NCBI GenBank assembly: GCA_002403305.1
Contig: DHHM01000013.1
Location: 18,728-39,937, forward strand
Source of the DNA: Bacteroidales bacterium UBA4772
GTDB lineage: Bacteria > Bacteroidota > Bacteroidia > Bacteroidales > VadinHA17
Direction of reading: 5' to 3'
DNA length: 21,210 bases
Part shown: positions 6,750 through 15,207 of the stretch, piece after piece
How positions within the stretch are numbered: the stretch's first letter is position 1
Layout of the letters: every line of letters begins with the position of its first letter
Made by a program: the position numbers and the translations under genes
The notes under the pieces: model-generated
Told to the model about the DNA's origin: nothing
Seen by the model: the letters and a program-made list of their open reading frames with translations, nothing else
Database searches by the model: none

Positions 6750-7991
6750 GTGAAAAGGATCACCTTATTTTATGAGAACATCAGGGTTGCGTTCAAGGCA
6801 ATAAGGTCGAGCAGGGTTAGGGCGGTACTGACGATGGCCATAATTGCCTTTGGAATTATGGCCCTGGTTGGGATACTGACGGCTATTGACGGGCTGAAGA
6901 GCACACTGACAGAGCAGTTTACGATGATGGGGGCCAACTCATTCTCGATAACATCTCGTTCCATGAGGGTGCAGATCGGCAACCAGCATATACGCCAGCG
7001 TAACCACTCTTATATCACATTTCGTGAGGCTATGGAGTTCAAGGAGAAGTTTAAGGAGCCTGCATGGGTCTCTGTGTCGTTCAACGCTTCCGGTCTGGCC
7101 GAGTTCAGGTACAAGAACAACAAGACCAATCCGAATATCTCTATCCTTGGCTCAGATGAGAATTATCTCACGTTTGCGGGTCATGAGCTGGAATCGGGTC
7201 GCAACTTCTCACAGGATGACCTCAGCAGCAACAGGCACGTAGTGATTATCGGGCAGGATATAGTCAAATTCCTCTTTCCGGGGGTCGATCCGCTGGGAAA
7301 GGAAATTAGCCTGCCTGGGCTGAAGCTGACAGTAATCGGTGTACTGAAGTCTAAAGGAAGCAGCTTCATGGGCAGCGACCAGACCACTATCATACCTGTC
7401 ACCACCGCCAGACAGTATTTTTCGCGTCCCAACATCACGTACAGCATCGGTGTGATGCCATATAAATCGGTGAGTCTTGACATGATGGCCAGTGAGGCTG
7501 AAGGCATCTTCCGCATAATTCGTAACCTTGATCCGCGCGATGAGTCGGATTTCAACATTCAGAAGAGTGATTCCATCATCCAGATGCTTATGGAGAACTT
7601 AAAGTATGTCACACTTGCTGCGACAATCATCGGCCTCATCACACTGTTCGGGGCTGCGGTGGGGTTGATGAACATTATGCTGGTTTCGGTCACTGAGCGC
7701 ACGCGTGAGATAGGAGTACGCAAGGCCCTCGGAGCAAGGGGTTCGGTAATAAGACAGCAGTTTCTCTACGAATCTGTCATCATCGGGCAGTTAGGTGGTA
7801 TACTGGGTATCGTGGCGGGAATCCTGATCGGCAATCTTGTATCGCTGGGAATGGGCTCGAGTTTCACTGTCCCGTGGGTGTGGGTCATAGGCGGGGTGCT
7901 GGCTTGCTTCATCGTCGGGGTGGCGTCGGGCTACTTCCCTGCCATAAAGGCCTCGTCGGTCGATCCTATAGAGGCATTGCGCTATGAATGA
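6750..7991 (+). CDS. MacB/FtsX-type ABC transporter permease (no ATPase gene nearby)
   Basis: This 413-residue permease has the MacB topology. One transmembrane helix lies at about 25-45, a large periplasmic MacB-PCD-type domain spans about 50-285, and three C-terminal helices lie at about 290-315, 340-370 and 375-400. ERTREIGVRKALGA after the second helix is the FtsX-family coupling segment, and the C-terminus DPIEALRYE is the usual family end. Such permeases work as dimers with a cytoplasmic ATPase and transmit force to periplasmic partners in lipoprotein, peptide or drug export. No ATPase, membrane-fusion protein or TolC gene is adjacent, so its partner must be encoded elsewhere. It is divergent from the blaI-like operon, sharing a 155-bp region. 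Confidence 0.9.
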   Translation: MKRITLFYENIRVAFKAIRSSRVRAVLTMAIIAFGIMALVGILTAIDGLKSTLTEQFTMMGANSFSITSRSMRVQIGNQHIRQRNHSYITFREAMEFKEKFKEPAWVSVSFNASGLAEFRYKNNKTNPNISILGSDENYLTFAGHELESGRNFSQDDLSSNRHVVIIGQDIVKFLFPGVDPLGKEISLPGLKLTVIGVLKSKGSSFMGSDQTTIIPVTTARQYFSRPNITYSIGVMPYKSVSLDMMASEAEGIFRIIRNLDPRDESDFNIQKSDSIIQMLMENLKYVTLAATIIGLITLFGAAVGLMNIMLVSVTERTREIGVRKALGARGSVIRQQFLYESVIIGQLGGILGIVAGILIGNLVSLGMGSSFTVPWVWVIGGVLACFIVGVASGYFPAIKASSVDPIEALRYE

Positions 7992-8040
7992 TAATATGGC
8001 ATACTGGTAATTCCGGAGGATCTGAATAACACTGATTACC

Positions 8041-8418
8041 ATGAGTATTGAGATAATTCAGGCAGGTTCAAACAATATACCGAGGATAACCTACGATCCG
8101 GAGGAGGATATTCTCAGCATCACCGGCAGGTCTATAGCCGAGAGACCCGAAAGTATATACAATCCCCTGGAGGAATGGATCAGGAATCACCTGGGCAGGT
8201 TCAACCAGCTCCGGGTGGTCATCTTTCTAGAGTACATAAACAGCGGTTCTTCAAAGGCCCTGCGGGATGTGCTGAGGATGCTGAGCGGATACCGCCAGCC
8301 TCAGTACCGTGTTCGCATCACATGGCTTTATGAGGAGGATGATGAGTCGATGCATGAACTTGGAGAGCACTACCGTGACTCTGCCGGCGTGAATATGGAT
8401 GTTCAGATGGTACTCTGA
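8041..8418 (+). CDS. SiaC-like regulatory phosphoprotein (DUF1987)
   Basis: The 125-residue protein fits the DUF1987/SiaC family: YDPEEDILSITGRSIAERPESIYNPL near the N-terminus, then FLEYINSGSSKALRDVLRML, then TWLYEEDDESMHELGE. In Pseudomonas aeruginosa SiaC is phosphorylated on a threonine by SiaB and dephosphorylated by the PP2C-type SiaA; the unphosphorylated form activates a diguanylate cyclase. The matching motif here is N67-S68-G-S-S-K72, with Ser at the likely phosphoacceptor position. No siaA, siaB or GGDEF gene is in the window. It starts 49 bp after the permease stop on the same strand. Role in this organism unknown. Confidence 0.8.
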   Translation: MSIEIIQAGSNNIPRITYDPEEDILSITGRSIAERPESIYNPLEEWIRNHLGRFNQLRVVIFLEYINSGSSKALRDVLRMLSGYRQPQYRVRITWLYEEDDESMHELGEHYRDSAGVNMDVQMVL

Positions 8419-8447
8419 TCTCATCGGTCCCCGGCCAACCCCCGCAC

Positions 8448-8477
8448 AAAAAAAAGACACCCCGCCGGGACGTCTTT
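8448..8477. terminator. Bidirectional terminator between the SiaC-like gene and gapA
   Basis: AAAGAC (8453-8458) and GTCTTT (8472-8477) form a stem, with further CCC/GGG pairing inside. On the minus strand the hairpin is followed by a run of eight T (complement of 8455-8448), a strong gapA terminator. On the plus strand the downstream TTTATTATTTATT gives a weaker U-tract for the SiaC-like gene. Confidence 0.8.
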
Positions 8478-8503
8478 ATTATTTATTCTGCCGTCTGTTT
8501 CAA

Positions 8504-9514
8504 TCAGAGCATCTTGCCCATCATCATGATCAGGTCGACGCATCTGGCAGAGTAGCCCCACTCATTGTCATACCATGAGAGAACCTTTATCATGTTGCCG
8601 TTGACCATGGTGCTCTGGGCATCAAATACAGAGGATGCCGGGTTGTGGATCACGTCCACTGATACGATTGGGTCTTCGGTATATTCGAGGATTCCCTTCA
8701 TCGGACCGTCGGCTGCCTTCTTCATGGCTGCGTTGATCTCCTCTTTCGTGGCTGTCTTCTTCAGTACTGCAACAAGGTCAACAAGTGAGCCTGTCGGAGT
8801 AGGTACCCTGACGGAGATGCCGTCGAGTTTGCCCTTCAGTGCAGGTATCACTTTGCCTACTGACTTGGCTGCGCCGGTGGTGGTAGGTATCTGTGAGAGA
8901 GCTGCTGACCTGGCCCTGCGGAGATCCCTGTGCGGCAGGTCGAGTATCCTCTGGTCGTTGGTATATGAATGGATAGTGGTCATGTAGCCAAGTTCGAGCC
9001 CGAAGCTGTCATTGAGAACCTTTGCCACAGGAGCGAGACAGTTGGTAGTGCATGAGGCGTTTGAGACACACGAGTGCTCAGGCTTGAGCGCATCATCATT
9101 GACACCCACAACAATCATAGCGTCAATGTCATCTTTGGCTGGTACTGTGAGAATAACCTTTTTTGCACCGTTTTTTAGATGATCACCGTAACCTCCCCTG
9201 GGGCTCTCTTTAACCGTGAAAACACCGGTTGATTCAATAACGATGTCAGGTGTCGACTCCCAGGGAATTGCTGCCGGGTTCTTTTCTGCCGTGACTTTTA
9301 TCTTGTCACCCCTCACTATAATATTCTGTTCATCATGGGTGACTCCCGGGTACTGACCCTGGGTGCTGTCATATTTGAGAAGGTGAGCAAGTGTCTTTGT
9401 ATCGGTGAGGTCATTGATCCCCACAAACTCAATGTTCGGGTTGTCAAATGCAAGCTTGAATACATTGCGACCTATCCTTCCGAATCCGTTGATAGCTACT
9501 TTAATCTTTGCCAT
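8504..9514 (-). CDS. gapA: Glyceraldehyde-3-phosphate dehydrogenase, type I
   Basis: This 336-residue glycolytic enzyme oxidises glyceraldehyde 3-phosphate to 1,3-bisphosphoglycerate with NAD. The Rossmann motif INGFGRIGR is at residues 8-16. Asp35 after the second strand (GIND) suggests NAD preference. The catalytic segment SNASCTTNC is at 151-159 with Cys155 as nucleophile, and His182 in TTIHSYT is the general base. The C-terminus has the usual SWYDNEWGYSARCVDL. Length and motifs are ordinary. It is a single-gene unit, with a consensus promoter upstream and a strong terminator downstream. Confidence 0.98.
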   Translation of the reverse strand: MAKIKVAINGFGRIGRNVFKLAFDNPNIEFVGINDLTDTKTLAHLLKYDSTQGQYPGVTHDEQNIIVRGDKIKVTAEKNPAAIPWESTPDIVIESTGVFTVKESPRGGYGDHLKNGAKKVILTVPAKDDIDAMIVVGVNDDALKPEHSCVSNASCTTNCLAPVAKVLNDSFGLELGYMTTIHSYTNDQRILDLPHRDLRRARSAALSQIPTTTGAAKSVGKVIPALKGKLDGISVRVPTPTGSLVDLVAVLKKTATKEEINAAMKKAADGPMKGILEYTEDPIVSVDVIHNPASSVFDAQSTMVNGNMIKVLSWYDNEWGYSARCVDLIMMMGKML

Positions 9515-9549
9515 TGTTAAATAGTTAATAAGGTTATTAGAATGCGGGA

Positions 9550-9580
9550 CAAAAGTACAAAATAAAAAGTACAGGTCAAA
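9550..9580 (-). promoter_or_regulatory. Consensus Bacteroidota promoter of gapA
   Basis: The minus strand has TTTG (9580-9577), a 19-bp spacer, and TACTTTTG (9557-9550). Both elements and the spacing match the TTTG-N19-TAnnTTTG consensus exactly. Transcription would start near 9543, leaving a leader of about 29 nt before ATG 9514. Confidence 0.85.
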
Positions 9581-9592
9581 GAGGCGTGTAGA

Positions 9593-10381
9593 TTATTCTT
9601 CCCGGCGACGGCGGAAAAAGTCGAGGATGGAACCGGGGTTTACAGGATCGAGGATCATGCCGATGCGGTAACTGACAAAAATTGAGGGGAAGAACTGTTT
9701 GTTGTCATCACTCGCCATAATGGGGATCGTCTTCGTGAAGGCATGGAGCGAAGCCCCCACTTCGATGGCATGCGTCAGCCTGTCGTTTTTGCTGTACTCG
9801 AAGCTGAACCCTCCGCGGGCGTAGAGACCCGGATATACTTTTATTTCGTTGATGCCCTTGAAGGGTGATGATTTGCTCATGATGTCAAGGGGCTGGTGTA
9901 TTGTCAGATCAAACTTCTGCTCCTCAATGGTGTAGTAGTTGTCGGGCAGAAATACAATGATCTTGTAGTAAATGGGTTTGGCGAACAGTACTGTCGCACC
10001 TCCGCCACCAAACCAGCTGACTGAGACACCACCCAGATCATGCTTGCCAAAAATCTCCTGCTGGTATCCTGCCCCGAAACCTGCTGTCCAGGTGGAGTTA
10101 AGCTTTCCAAAGACAAACGATCCGGTGCCCTGAAAGTAATAGTTTGTAAGCTTTGTCTCCTTGGGATGTTTGAAACCTTCAATGCTGCCTTCAAGAAAAT
10201 ACCTGTGGTAAGGCTTTATCTGCCGCAGGTCACGGTATATTACCGACCAGCCGTCAGCATTAAGTGCAGCACCCACAGACCTCTCATTGCGCCAGAAGAT
10301 ACGGTCCTGAGGATCAAGATCGCCCTGTGCCGCGAGCGGAACACAGAGTGATAGAAATAGTAATATAAGCCAAAATCTCAT
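9593..10381 (-). CDS. Exported protein, probable outer-membrane beta-barrel, unknown function
   Basis: The 262-residue protein starts with a clear signal peptide (MRFWLILLFLSLCVPLAAQ, then GDLDPQD). The rest alternates polar and aromatic residues in short strands (for example RYFLEGSIEGF, STWTAGFGAGYQQE, GGVSVSWFGGGG, LYARGGFSFEYS, FPSIFVSYRIGM), typical of an outer-membrane barrel. No conserved catalytic motif is visible. The frame is open a further 51 codons upstream, but that stretch overlaps the small lipoprotein gene and lacks signal character, so I chose ATG 10381. It starts 49 bp after the lipoprotein stop and may share its transcript. Confidence 0.75.
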   Translation of the reverse strand: MRFWLILLFLSLCVPLAAQGDLDPQDRIFWRNERSVGAALNADGWSVIYRDLRQIKPYHRYFLEGSIEGFKHPKETKLTNYYFQGTGSFVFGKLNSTWTAGFGAGYQQEIFGKHDLGGVSVSWFGGGGATVLFAKPIYYKIIVFLPDNYYTIEEQKFDLTIHQPLDIMSKSSPFKGINEIKVYPGLYARGGFSFEYSKNDRLTHAIEVGASLHAFTKTIPIMASDDNKQFFPSIFVSYRIGMILDPVNPGSILDFFRRRREE

Positions 10382-10430
10382 ATTCAGGATGCCGCAAATA
10401 TCAAGACTGGCAGACGAACAGAGGCTTTTG

Positions 10431-10556
10431 TCAGCCTGCCTGTTCAGTAGTGTCTTTATCGTTGCTGGCGTATGCTGGGCATACCTGGCGGTTGCACGAA
10501 CTGAGCGCAATCGCAGCCAGGAAAGCAAAAACAACTATAAGACCAATTTTTTTCAT
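10431..10556 (-). CDS. 41-residue predicted lipoprotein
   Basis: This short ORF runs from ATG 10556 to TGA 10431. The first 20 residues, MKKIGLIVVFAFLAAIALSS, form a lipoprotein signal peptide ending in a good lipobox (LSSC, Cys21). The mature part would be only 21 residues, CNRQVCPAYASNDKDTTEQAG. A second Cys (Cys26) lies in RQVCPAYAS. Mature lipopeptides this small with a CPAY-like core resemble small Bacteroidota lipoproteins of unknown role. A perfect -7 box lies 24 bp upstream. It is followed by the outer-membrane barrel gene on the same strand. Confidence 0.7.
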   Translation of the reverse strand: MKKIGLIVVFAFLAAIALSSCNRQVCPAYASNDKDTTEQAG

Positions 10557-10579
10557 GGTATCTGCCTTTAAGTCCGACA

Positions 10580-10587
10580 CAAAAATA
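10580..10587 (-). promoter_or_regulatory. Candidate -7 box upstream of the small lipoprotein
   Basis: The minus strand reads TATTTTTG, a perfect TAnnTTTG, 24 bp before ATG 10556. There is no convincing TTTG at -33, and the surroundings are AT-rich, so the call is tentative. Confidence 0.4.
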
Positions 10588-10688
10588 ACTATATTTTTAA
10601 AACAACATTTATGCCAGAATATTATTTGATTATGAGCATTTTTTAAAAACCTTTAAACTTTTTGATTGTTATCCGAGAAACAATTGTC

Positions 10689-11624
10689 ATGAAATCACAT
10701 CTGTTTCATACCATAATTATAACGATTGCCATGCTTTCAACAGAAAATGAAATGAAGTCACAGGAGAGGCCGGTCCTGAACGATCTTACCGCCGAGGAGG
10801 AGAGGGTCATTATCCGGAAGGCTACCGAATATCCCTTCACGGGGCTGTACGAAAAGTTCAACGAAAAGGGAACCTACCTCTGCAAACAGTGCGGTAATGC
10901 ACTGTTCTGGTCCGATGCCAAGTTCGATGCCCGTTGCGGCTGGCCCAGCTTTGATGATGAGATCACCGGCGCCGTAAAGCGGGTGAAGGATGCTGACGGC
11001 ATGAGGACAGAGATCGTCTGCGCTTCGTGCGGAGGTCACCTTGGACATGTCTTCGAGGGAGAGGGGTTCACCCCGAAAAACACCCGCCACTGCGTCAATT
11101 CGGTGTCAATGGATTTTGTCTCTGAGGTAATCGGCCCCGGCAACTACGGCACTGCACTTTTTGCCGGCGGATGCTTTTGGGGAGTGGAGTATTTCCTGCA
11201 GAAGGAGCCGGGAGTGATTGCCGTGGAGTCAGGATACACCGGCGGCCATGTGAAGAATCCCTCTTACCGGCAGGTGAGTGCCGGTAACACCGGCCATGCC
11301 GAGACGGTGAAGGTCACCTATGACACGAAGAAGACATCATACGAGAAGCTGCTCAAACTGTTCCTCGAGATACATGACCCAACCCAGGTCGGCAGACAGG
11401 GTCCTGACATCGGCGACCAGTACCGCTCGGAGATCTTCTACAAGAATGATGAGCAGAGAAAAACAGCTCTCAAATACATTGGGCTGTTGAAGGAGAAGGG
11501 ACTGAGGGTTGCCACGCAGGTGACGAAGGCATCAGAGTTCTACCCCGCGGAAGAGTATCACCAGGATTACTATTTCCGCAATGGCAAGATGCCGTACTGT
11601 CATGGGTATACTAAAAGGTTTTAG
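10689..11624 (+). CDS. msrBA: Exported fused methionine sulfoxide reductase, MsrB-MsrA order
   Basis: The 311-residue protein repairs both stereoisomers of methionine sulfoxide. An N-terminal hydrophobic stretch (about residues 5-16) looks like a signal peptide, so it may act in the periplasm. MsrB covers about 28-145, with zinc ligands Cys65/Cys68 and Cys111/Cys114 and catalytic Cys135 in RHCVNS. MsrA covers about 153-305, with GGCFWG (catalytic Cys162), SGYTGGH and GHAE; Cys304 near the C-terminus is a candidate resolving cysteine. The fusion is in BA order; the well-studied fusions (Neisseria PilB, streptococcal MsrAB) are AB. I chose ATG 10689 over the TTG at 10662 because the signal-like stretch follows it directly. 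A heptamer-repeat element begins 19 bp after its stop. Confidence 0.93.
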   Translation: MKSHLFHTIIITIAMLSTENEMKSQERPVLNDLTAEEERVIIRKATEYPFTGLYEKFNEKGTYLCKQCGNALFWSDAKFDARCGWPSFDDEITGAVKRVKDADGMRTEIVCASCGGHLGHVFEGEGFTPKNTRHCVNSVSMDFVSEVIGPGNYGTALFAGGCFWGVEYFLQKEPGVIAVESGYTGGHVKNPSYRQVSAGNTGHAETVKVTYDTKKTSYEKLLKLFLEIHDPTQVGRQGPDIGDQYRSEIFYKNDEQRKTALKYIGLLKEKGLRVATQVTKASEFYPAEEYHQDYYFRNGKMPYCHGYTKRF

Positions 11625-11643
11625 GCAATATGCAGTAGTGACA

Positions 11644-11790
11644 TTTTCGATTTTCGATTTTCGATTCCATCAAATTCGCAATTCGCAATTCGCAATTCGC
11701 AATTCGCAATTCGCAATTCGCAATTCGCAATTCGCAATTCGCAATTCGCAATTCGCACATCGCACATCGCAAATCGCAAATCGCAAATCC
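11644..11790 (+). repeat. Heptanucleotide-repeat element, copy 1
   Basis: It fills most of the gap between the convergent msrBA and BNR-protein genes. The left pole is three TTTTCGA heptamers (from 11644) and a degenerate unit. Then come about 12 units of AATTCGC with exact 7-bp period (CG at 11677, 11684 and so on to 11754), two ACATCGC and three AAATCGC-type units. It ends in TCGCAAATCC at 11781-11790, 2 bp before the complement of the neighbour's stop codon. The left pole starts 19 bp after the msrBA stop. Both strands are open only because the period is 7, giving repeated IRNSQFA or NCELRIA peptides that should not be annotated as proteins. Confidence 0.95.
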
Positions 11791-11792
11791 TG

Positions 11793-14700
11793 TTACAGTT
11801 TCGGGATCCTGCCCGATGTCCAGGGGGCATTTATCCCGTCAAGCTTCGCATTCAGAGCGTCAATAGCCTTGCCTGCTTTCTGAATCCTCTCAAGCAGCAC
11901 GGGGAACTCCTTCTTAAGGATCCTGAACTGCTGATCGGAGATGCCCGAAATGTCGCCGGAGTTGCCGTAGAGCGACCTCGACATGGCTGAGAGCCGTGCT
12001 GAGAGCGATACAGGTGACGGCGGAGTCTCTTCGGTGCTGGCACCGACTGAGATACCCCTTATGAGATACCCGATCTCAGCCATCTCCTCATTGAGGGCGG
12101 CAGCCTCCTGCATGAGCGAGGCAGGTGCCTCAGGAGTCTGATGGATGGTCTGCATGATAGTGTTAACCCTGCCCTCAAGCTCTGCAGCATATGATATGGC
12201 ACCGTAGGCTGTCTTCGAGAAGGCGGTCACCTCCTTCAGCCATTTCTCCCTGGCTTCCGGGTCAGTGACAGGCATGGTGACGATGTCAAGGGGCTGGCAT
12301 ACAAACGGCTCAGGACCGGCCAGTTCTTTCACCTCACCCTTGGCATACATGGCCATGGAGACGTAATATTTGCCGGGCATCACCGCGATGCCGCCACCAC
12401 CCCATCTGCTTCGACCTCCGCTACCGGAGACGGGGGTAAACTTCTCGGTCGGCCTGACAGGCTGATAGCCGGCGTACGTGAAGTTCCAGGTGATGCGGTT
12501 GACACCCTTTGAGGCAGATTTGTATAGCTTGTTGATTACATTTCCCTCTTCATCCGTAATGGTAAAGATCAGATATGGCTTTATCTCCCGCTCTTCAAGA
12601 CTGAGTTCCCTGGGTGTGGGCTGAGGTATATATTCTCCTTTCTCAACCAGCTTCTTCTCCTTCTCCTTTCTAATATCCCTGTCAGTCCCGGGAACAGTGT
12701 CGACATAATAGGTAATGGTAGCCCCGTAGGGAGGATTCTCTGCACGGTAGTACATAGCTCCCTGCTGGTCGAAACCGCTGGTCCGTACAAACATTTTAGC
12801 ATCCCTGACCGGGAAGATGTAACCCGGTTTGCCCACAATATCCTTGCTATAGTTGCGCAGCGGAGTATAGTCGTCGATTACGTAGAACCCCCTTCCGAAG
12901 GTGGCTATGACGAGGTCATTCTCACGTTCCTGTATTGCAATATCACGCACGGCTATCGTCGGCAGTCCCTTCTTGAACTCTGTCCAGCTTGCACCTCCGT
13001 CAAAGGAGATGAAGAAGCTGAATTCGGTGCCGAGGAAAAGCAGGTCAGGATTGACATGATCCTGTTCGATTGTATGAACCGGCCCAACAGCCGGCAGGTT
13101 GGCGCTGATTGACACCCAGCTCCGGCCCCTGTCGTTGCTTTTGAGAACGTAAGGCTTGAAATCGTCGCGCTTGTGGTTGTTGAAGGTGGCGTAGACAACG
13201 TCAGCCTTGAATTTGTCGGGAAGAATATCGCTGACGTAGGTGTACTCTGGCACTCCCGGGAAGCTCTTTATCATCCTCCAGTTTGCGCCGCCGTCTTCCG
13301 TCACTGATATCTGGCCGTCGTCACTGCCGGTATAGACCAGGTCCTTCTGAACCTTCGATTCGGCAAGTGAGACAATCGTTCCCCACAGTGAGGTGGACTT
13401 GTGCCTGGCCACTGCATCTGCAGGCCAGTATCTGTCCATTATCCTGAACCTGTCGCGGTCTTCGTTCCTGGTGAGATCAGGCGATATCTTTGTCCAGTTG
13501 CTTCCCTGGTCATCGCTGCGGAAGAGGAAATTGGCAGCCATGTAGATACGCTTATGGTCAGAGGGGCTTATCAGGATGGGGGTGTTCCAGTTCCAGCGGT
13601 AGGTCAGCTCTCCCTCACCCGGATAAGGTTTGATGCTTATTCTCTGTCCGCTCTTGCGGTCATAGCGGGAGGCATTGCCATACTGCGACTCGGTGTAGAC
13701 AATGTTGGAGTCTACAGGGTCAATGGCTACCCAGAAGCCGTCACCGCCCTGGGTGACAAACCAGTCGTCATTGACCACCCCGTCACCCGTGCTGGCTGAC
13801 GGTCCGCCCATGGAGTTGTTGTCCTGTGTGCCTCCGTAGATGTAGTAGAAGGGGTATGAGTTGTCAACGGCCACCCTGTAGAATTGGGTGACAGGCAGGT
13901 TCGACTTGAAGATGAATGTCGTGCCGTTGTCCCAGGTCTCGTAGATGCCGCCGTCACCGCCAATGTAAAAGTGATCCGTATTATCCGGGTCGATCCACAT
14001 GGCGTGGTCATCAACATGGCGTCCGTCGTTGCTCACACGCGAGAATGTCTTGCCACCGTCGACGGTGACCATGGTGTAGGTGTCAAGGCTGAAGACCCGG
14101 TCGACATCTACCGGGTCTGCGATTATCTTGTTGTAATACTGGCCGCTGGCATGATATGAGTTCATCTTCTGCCATGAGGCTCCCCTGTTCTCTGTCCGGA
14201 AGAAGCCTCCCGACTCACCCTGGGCCTCGACGATGAGGTAAAGCACGTCGGGATTTGCCGGCGAGATGGCTATGCCCATGCCCCCGATGTCACCCGAGGG
14301 AAGGCCTTTCATTATCTTTTCGAAGGTGAGGCCACCGTTGGTCGACTTATATACTGCTGACTCCGGGCCGCCGCTGATCTTCATCCCCACGTGCCTGCGC
14401 CGCTGTTCGCTGGTGGCGTATATCACATCAGGATTGCGCGGGTCAAGCACCACGTTGTTGACGCCCGTGTGCTCGCTGATGTTGAGGATCTTTTCCCAGT
14501 TCTTGCCGCCGTCAACGGTTTTGTAAAGGCCCCGGTCGCCCCCGGGTCCCCACACTGATCCTTCGGCGGCAACGTAAACGACGTCACTGTTGCGGGGATC
14601 GATGGCTATGCCGCCTATCTGGCGCGACTCCTTCAGGCCCATGTTCTTCCAGCTGGCGCCGCCGTCATCGGAGCGGTAAACACCGTCGCCCCAGCCCAGG

Positions 14701-15095
14701 GCACGCTGGTGGTTGTTCTCACCGGTGCCTGCCCAGATAACATGATGATTGTTGGGATCTATGACTATGCACCCGATGGCATAGGCTCCGTACTTGTCAA
14801 AAATAGGCTTCCAGGTGGTGCCGTTGTTTTCACTCTTCCAGATATTGCCTGAGGCAATAGCAGCATAGATCTCGGAGTGGTTACCCGGATTCACAGCCAG
14901 GTCAGCAATGCGTCCTGATGCCCACGCCGGCCCTACCGACCTGAAGCTGATACCGGTGAAAAGTGATGAGGAAACTGAAGGCTTGACCTGGGCCTCAGAT
15001 CCCTTTGTTTCCTTTTTGCTTTCTCTCCTCTGTGCCCACAGACTGCATGTACCCGCCAGAGCCAGCAGGAGGATTAGAGTCAGAATTTTTTTCAT
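11793..15095 (-). CDS. Large exported BNR/VPS10-like beta-propeller protein
   Basis: The 1100-residue protein has a signal peptide (MKKILTLILLLALAGTCSLWAQ). A long region of Asp-box/BNR repeats follows (about residues 45-750). At least ten copies of the S/T-x-D/N-x-G-x-x-W/F type are visible, such as WKSENNGTTW, YRSDDGGASW, YKTVDGGKNW, FRSDDQGSNW, SVTEDGGANW and FISFDGGASW. These form sortilin/sialidase-like propellers. The C-terminal third has a Gly/Arg/Trp-rich loop (SGSGGRSRWGGGGIAV), beta-strands (PGKYYVSMAMYAKGE) and a helical tail. Members of this family are often named 'glycosyl hydrolase' or 'VPS10 domain' protein, but no sialidase catalytic set is evident and the activity is unknown. 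There is no type IX sorting domain at its C-terminus. It is divergent from the nitroreductase gene and monocistronic. Confidence 0.85.
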   Translation of the reverse strand: MKKILTLILLLALAGTCSLWAQRRESKKETKGSEAQVKPSVSSSLFTGISFRSVGPAWASGRIADLAVNPGNHSEIYAAIASGNIWKSENNGTTWKPIFDKYGAYAIGCIVIDPNNHHVIWAGTGENNHQRALGWGDGVYRSDDGGASWKNMGLKESRQIGGIAIDPRNSDVVYVAAEGSVWGPGGDRGLYKTVDGGKNWEKILNISEHTGVNNVVLDPRNPDVIYATSEQRRRHVGMKISGGPESAVYKSTNGGLTFEKIMKGLPSGDIGGMGIAISPANPDVLYLIVEAQGESGGFFRTENRGASWQKMNSYHASGQYYNKIIADPVDVDRVFSLDTYTMVTVDGGKTFSRVSNDGRHVDDHAMWIDPDNTDHFYIGGDGGIYETWDNGTTFIFKSNLPVTQFYRVAVDNSYPFYYIYGGTQDNNSMGGPSASTGDGVVNDDWFVTQGGDGFWVAIDPVDSNIVYTESQYGNASRYDRKSGQRISIKPYPGEGELTYRWNWNTPILISPSDHKRIYMAANFLFRSDDQGSNWTKISPDLTRNEDRDRFRIMDRYWPADAVARHKSTSLWGTIVSLAESKVQKDLVYTGSDDGQISVTEDGGANWRMIKSFPGVPEYTYVSDILPDKFKADVVYATFNNHKRDDFKPYVLKSNDRGRSWVSISANLPAVGPVHTIEQDHVNPDLLFLGTEFSFFISFDGGASWTEFKKGLPTIAVRDIAIQERENDLVIATFGRGFYVIDDYTPLRNYSKDIVGKPGYIFPVRDAKMFVRTSGFDQQGAMYYRAENPPYGATITYYVDTVPGTDRDIRKEKEKKLVEKGEYIPQPTPRELSLEEREIKPYLIFTITDEEGNVINKLYKSASKGVNRITWNFTYAGYQPVRPTEKFTPVSGSGGRSRWGGGGIAVMPGKYYVSMAMYAKGEVKELAGPEPFVCQPLDIVTMPVTDPEAREKWLKEVTAFSKTAYGAISYAAELEGRVNTIMQTIHQTPEAPASLMQEAAALNEEMAEIGYLIRGISVGASTEETPPSPVSLSARLSAMSRSLYGNSGDISGISDQQFRILKKEFPVLLERIQKAGKAIDALNAKLDGINAPWTSGRIPKL

Positions 15096-15207
15096 ATACA
15101 GATGTTTAGATGAGTTATTTATGAATACTAAGTTAAGATTAGAATATTTGTCAACTTATTTTTTAACGTTATTTAATTATTTTGCCGAGCCAATAAAAAC
15201 AGAGATC

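Noticed and set aside
8006..8040. GGTAAT...ATTACC inverted repeat upstream of the SiaC-like gene
   Set aside because: A 6-bp AT-rich stem with a 23-nt loop is weak and expected by chance.
9593..10534. 313-residue version of the outer-membrane barrel protein
   Set aside because: The first 51 codons run through the small lipoprotein gene and precede a clear signal peptide that should be N-terminal.
11644..11790. CRISPR array
   Set aside because: The period is 7 bp with no spacers and no cas genes.
11581..11883. ORFs with repeated IRNSQFA or NCELRIA peptides
   Set aside because: A 7-bp tandem repeat without stops is open in every frame and yields heptapeptide repeats. There is no start context, and the ORFs overlap msrBA and the BNR gene.
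14908..15207. 100-residue N-terminal extension of the nitroreductase
   Set aside because: It is antisense to the BNR protein start and its leader, and nitroreductases begin near the FTRRTIRKY motif.
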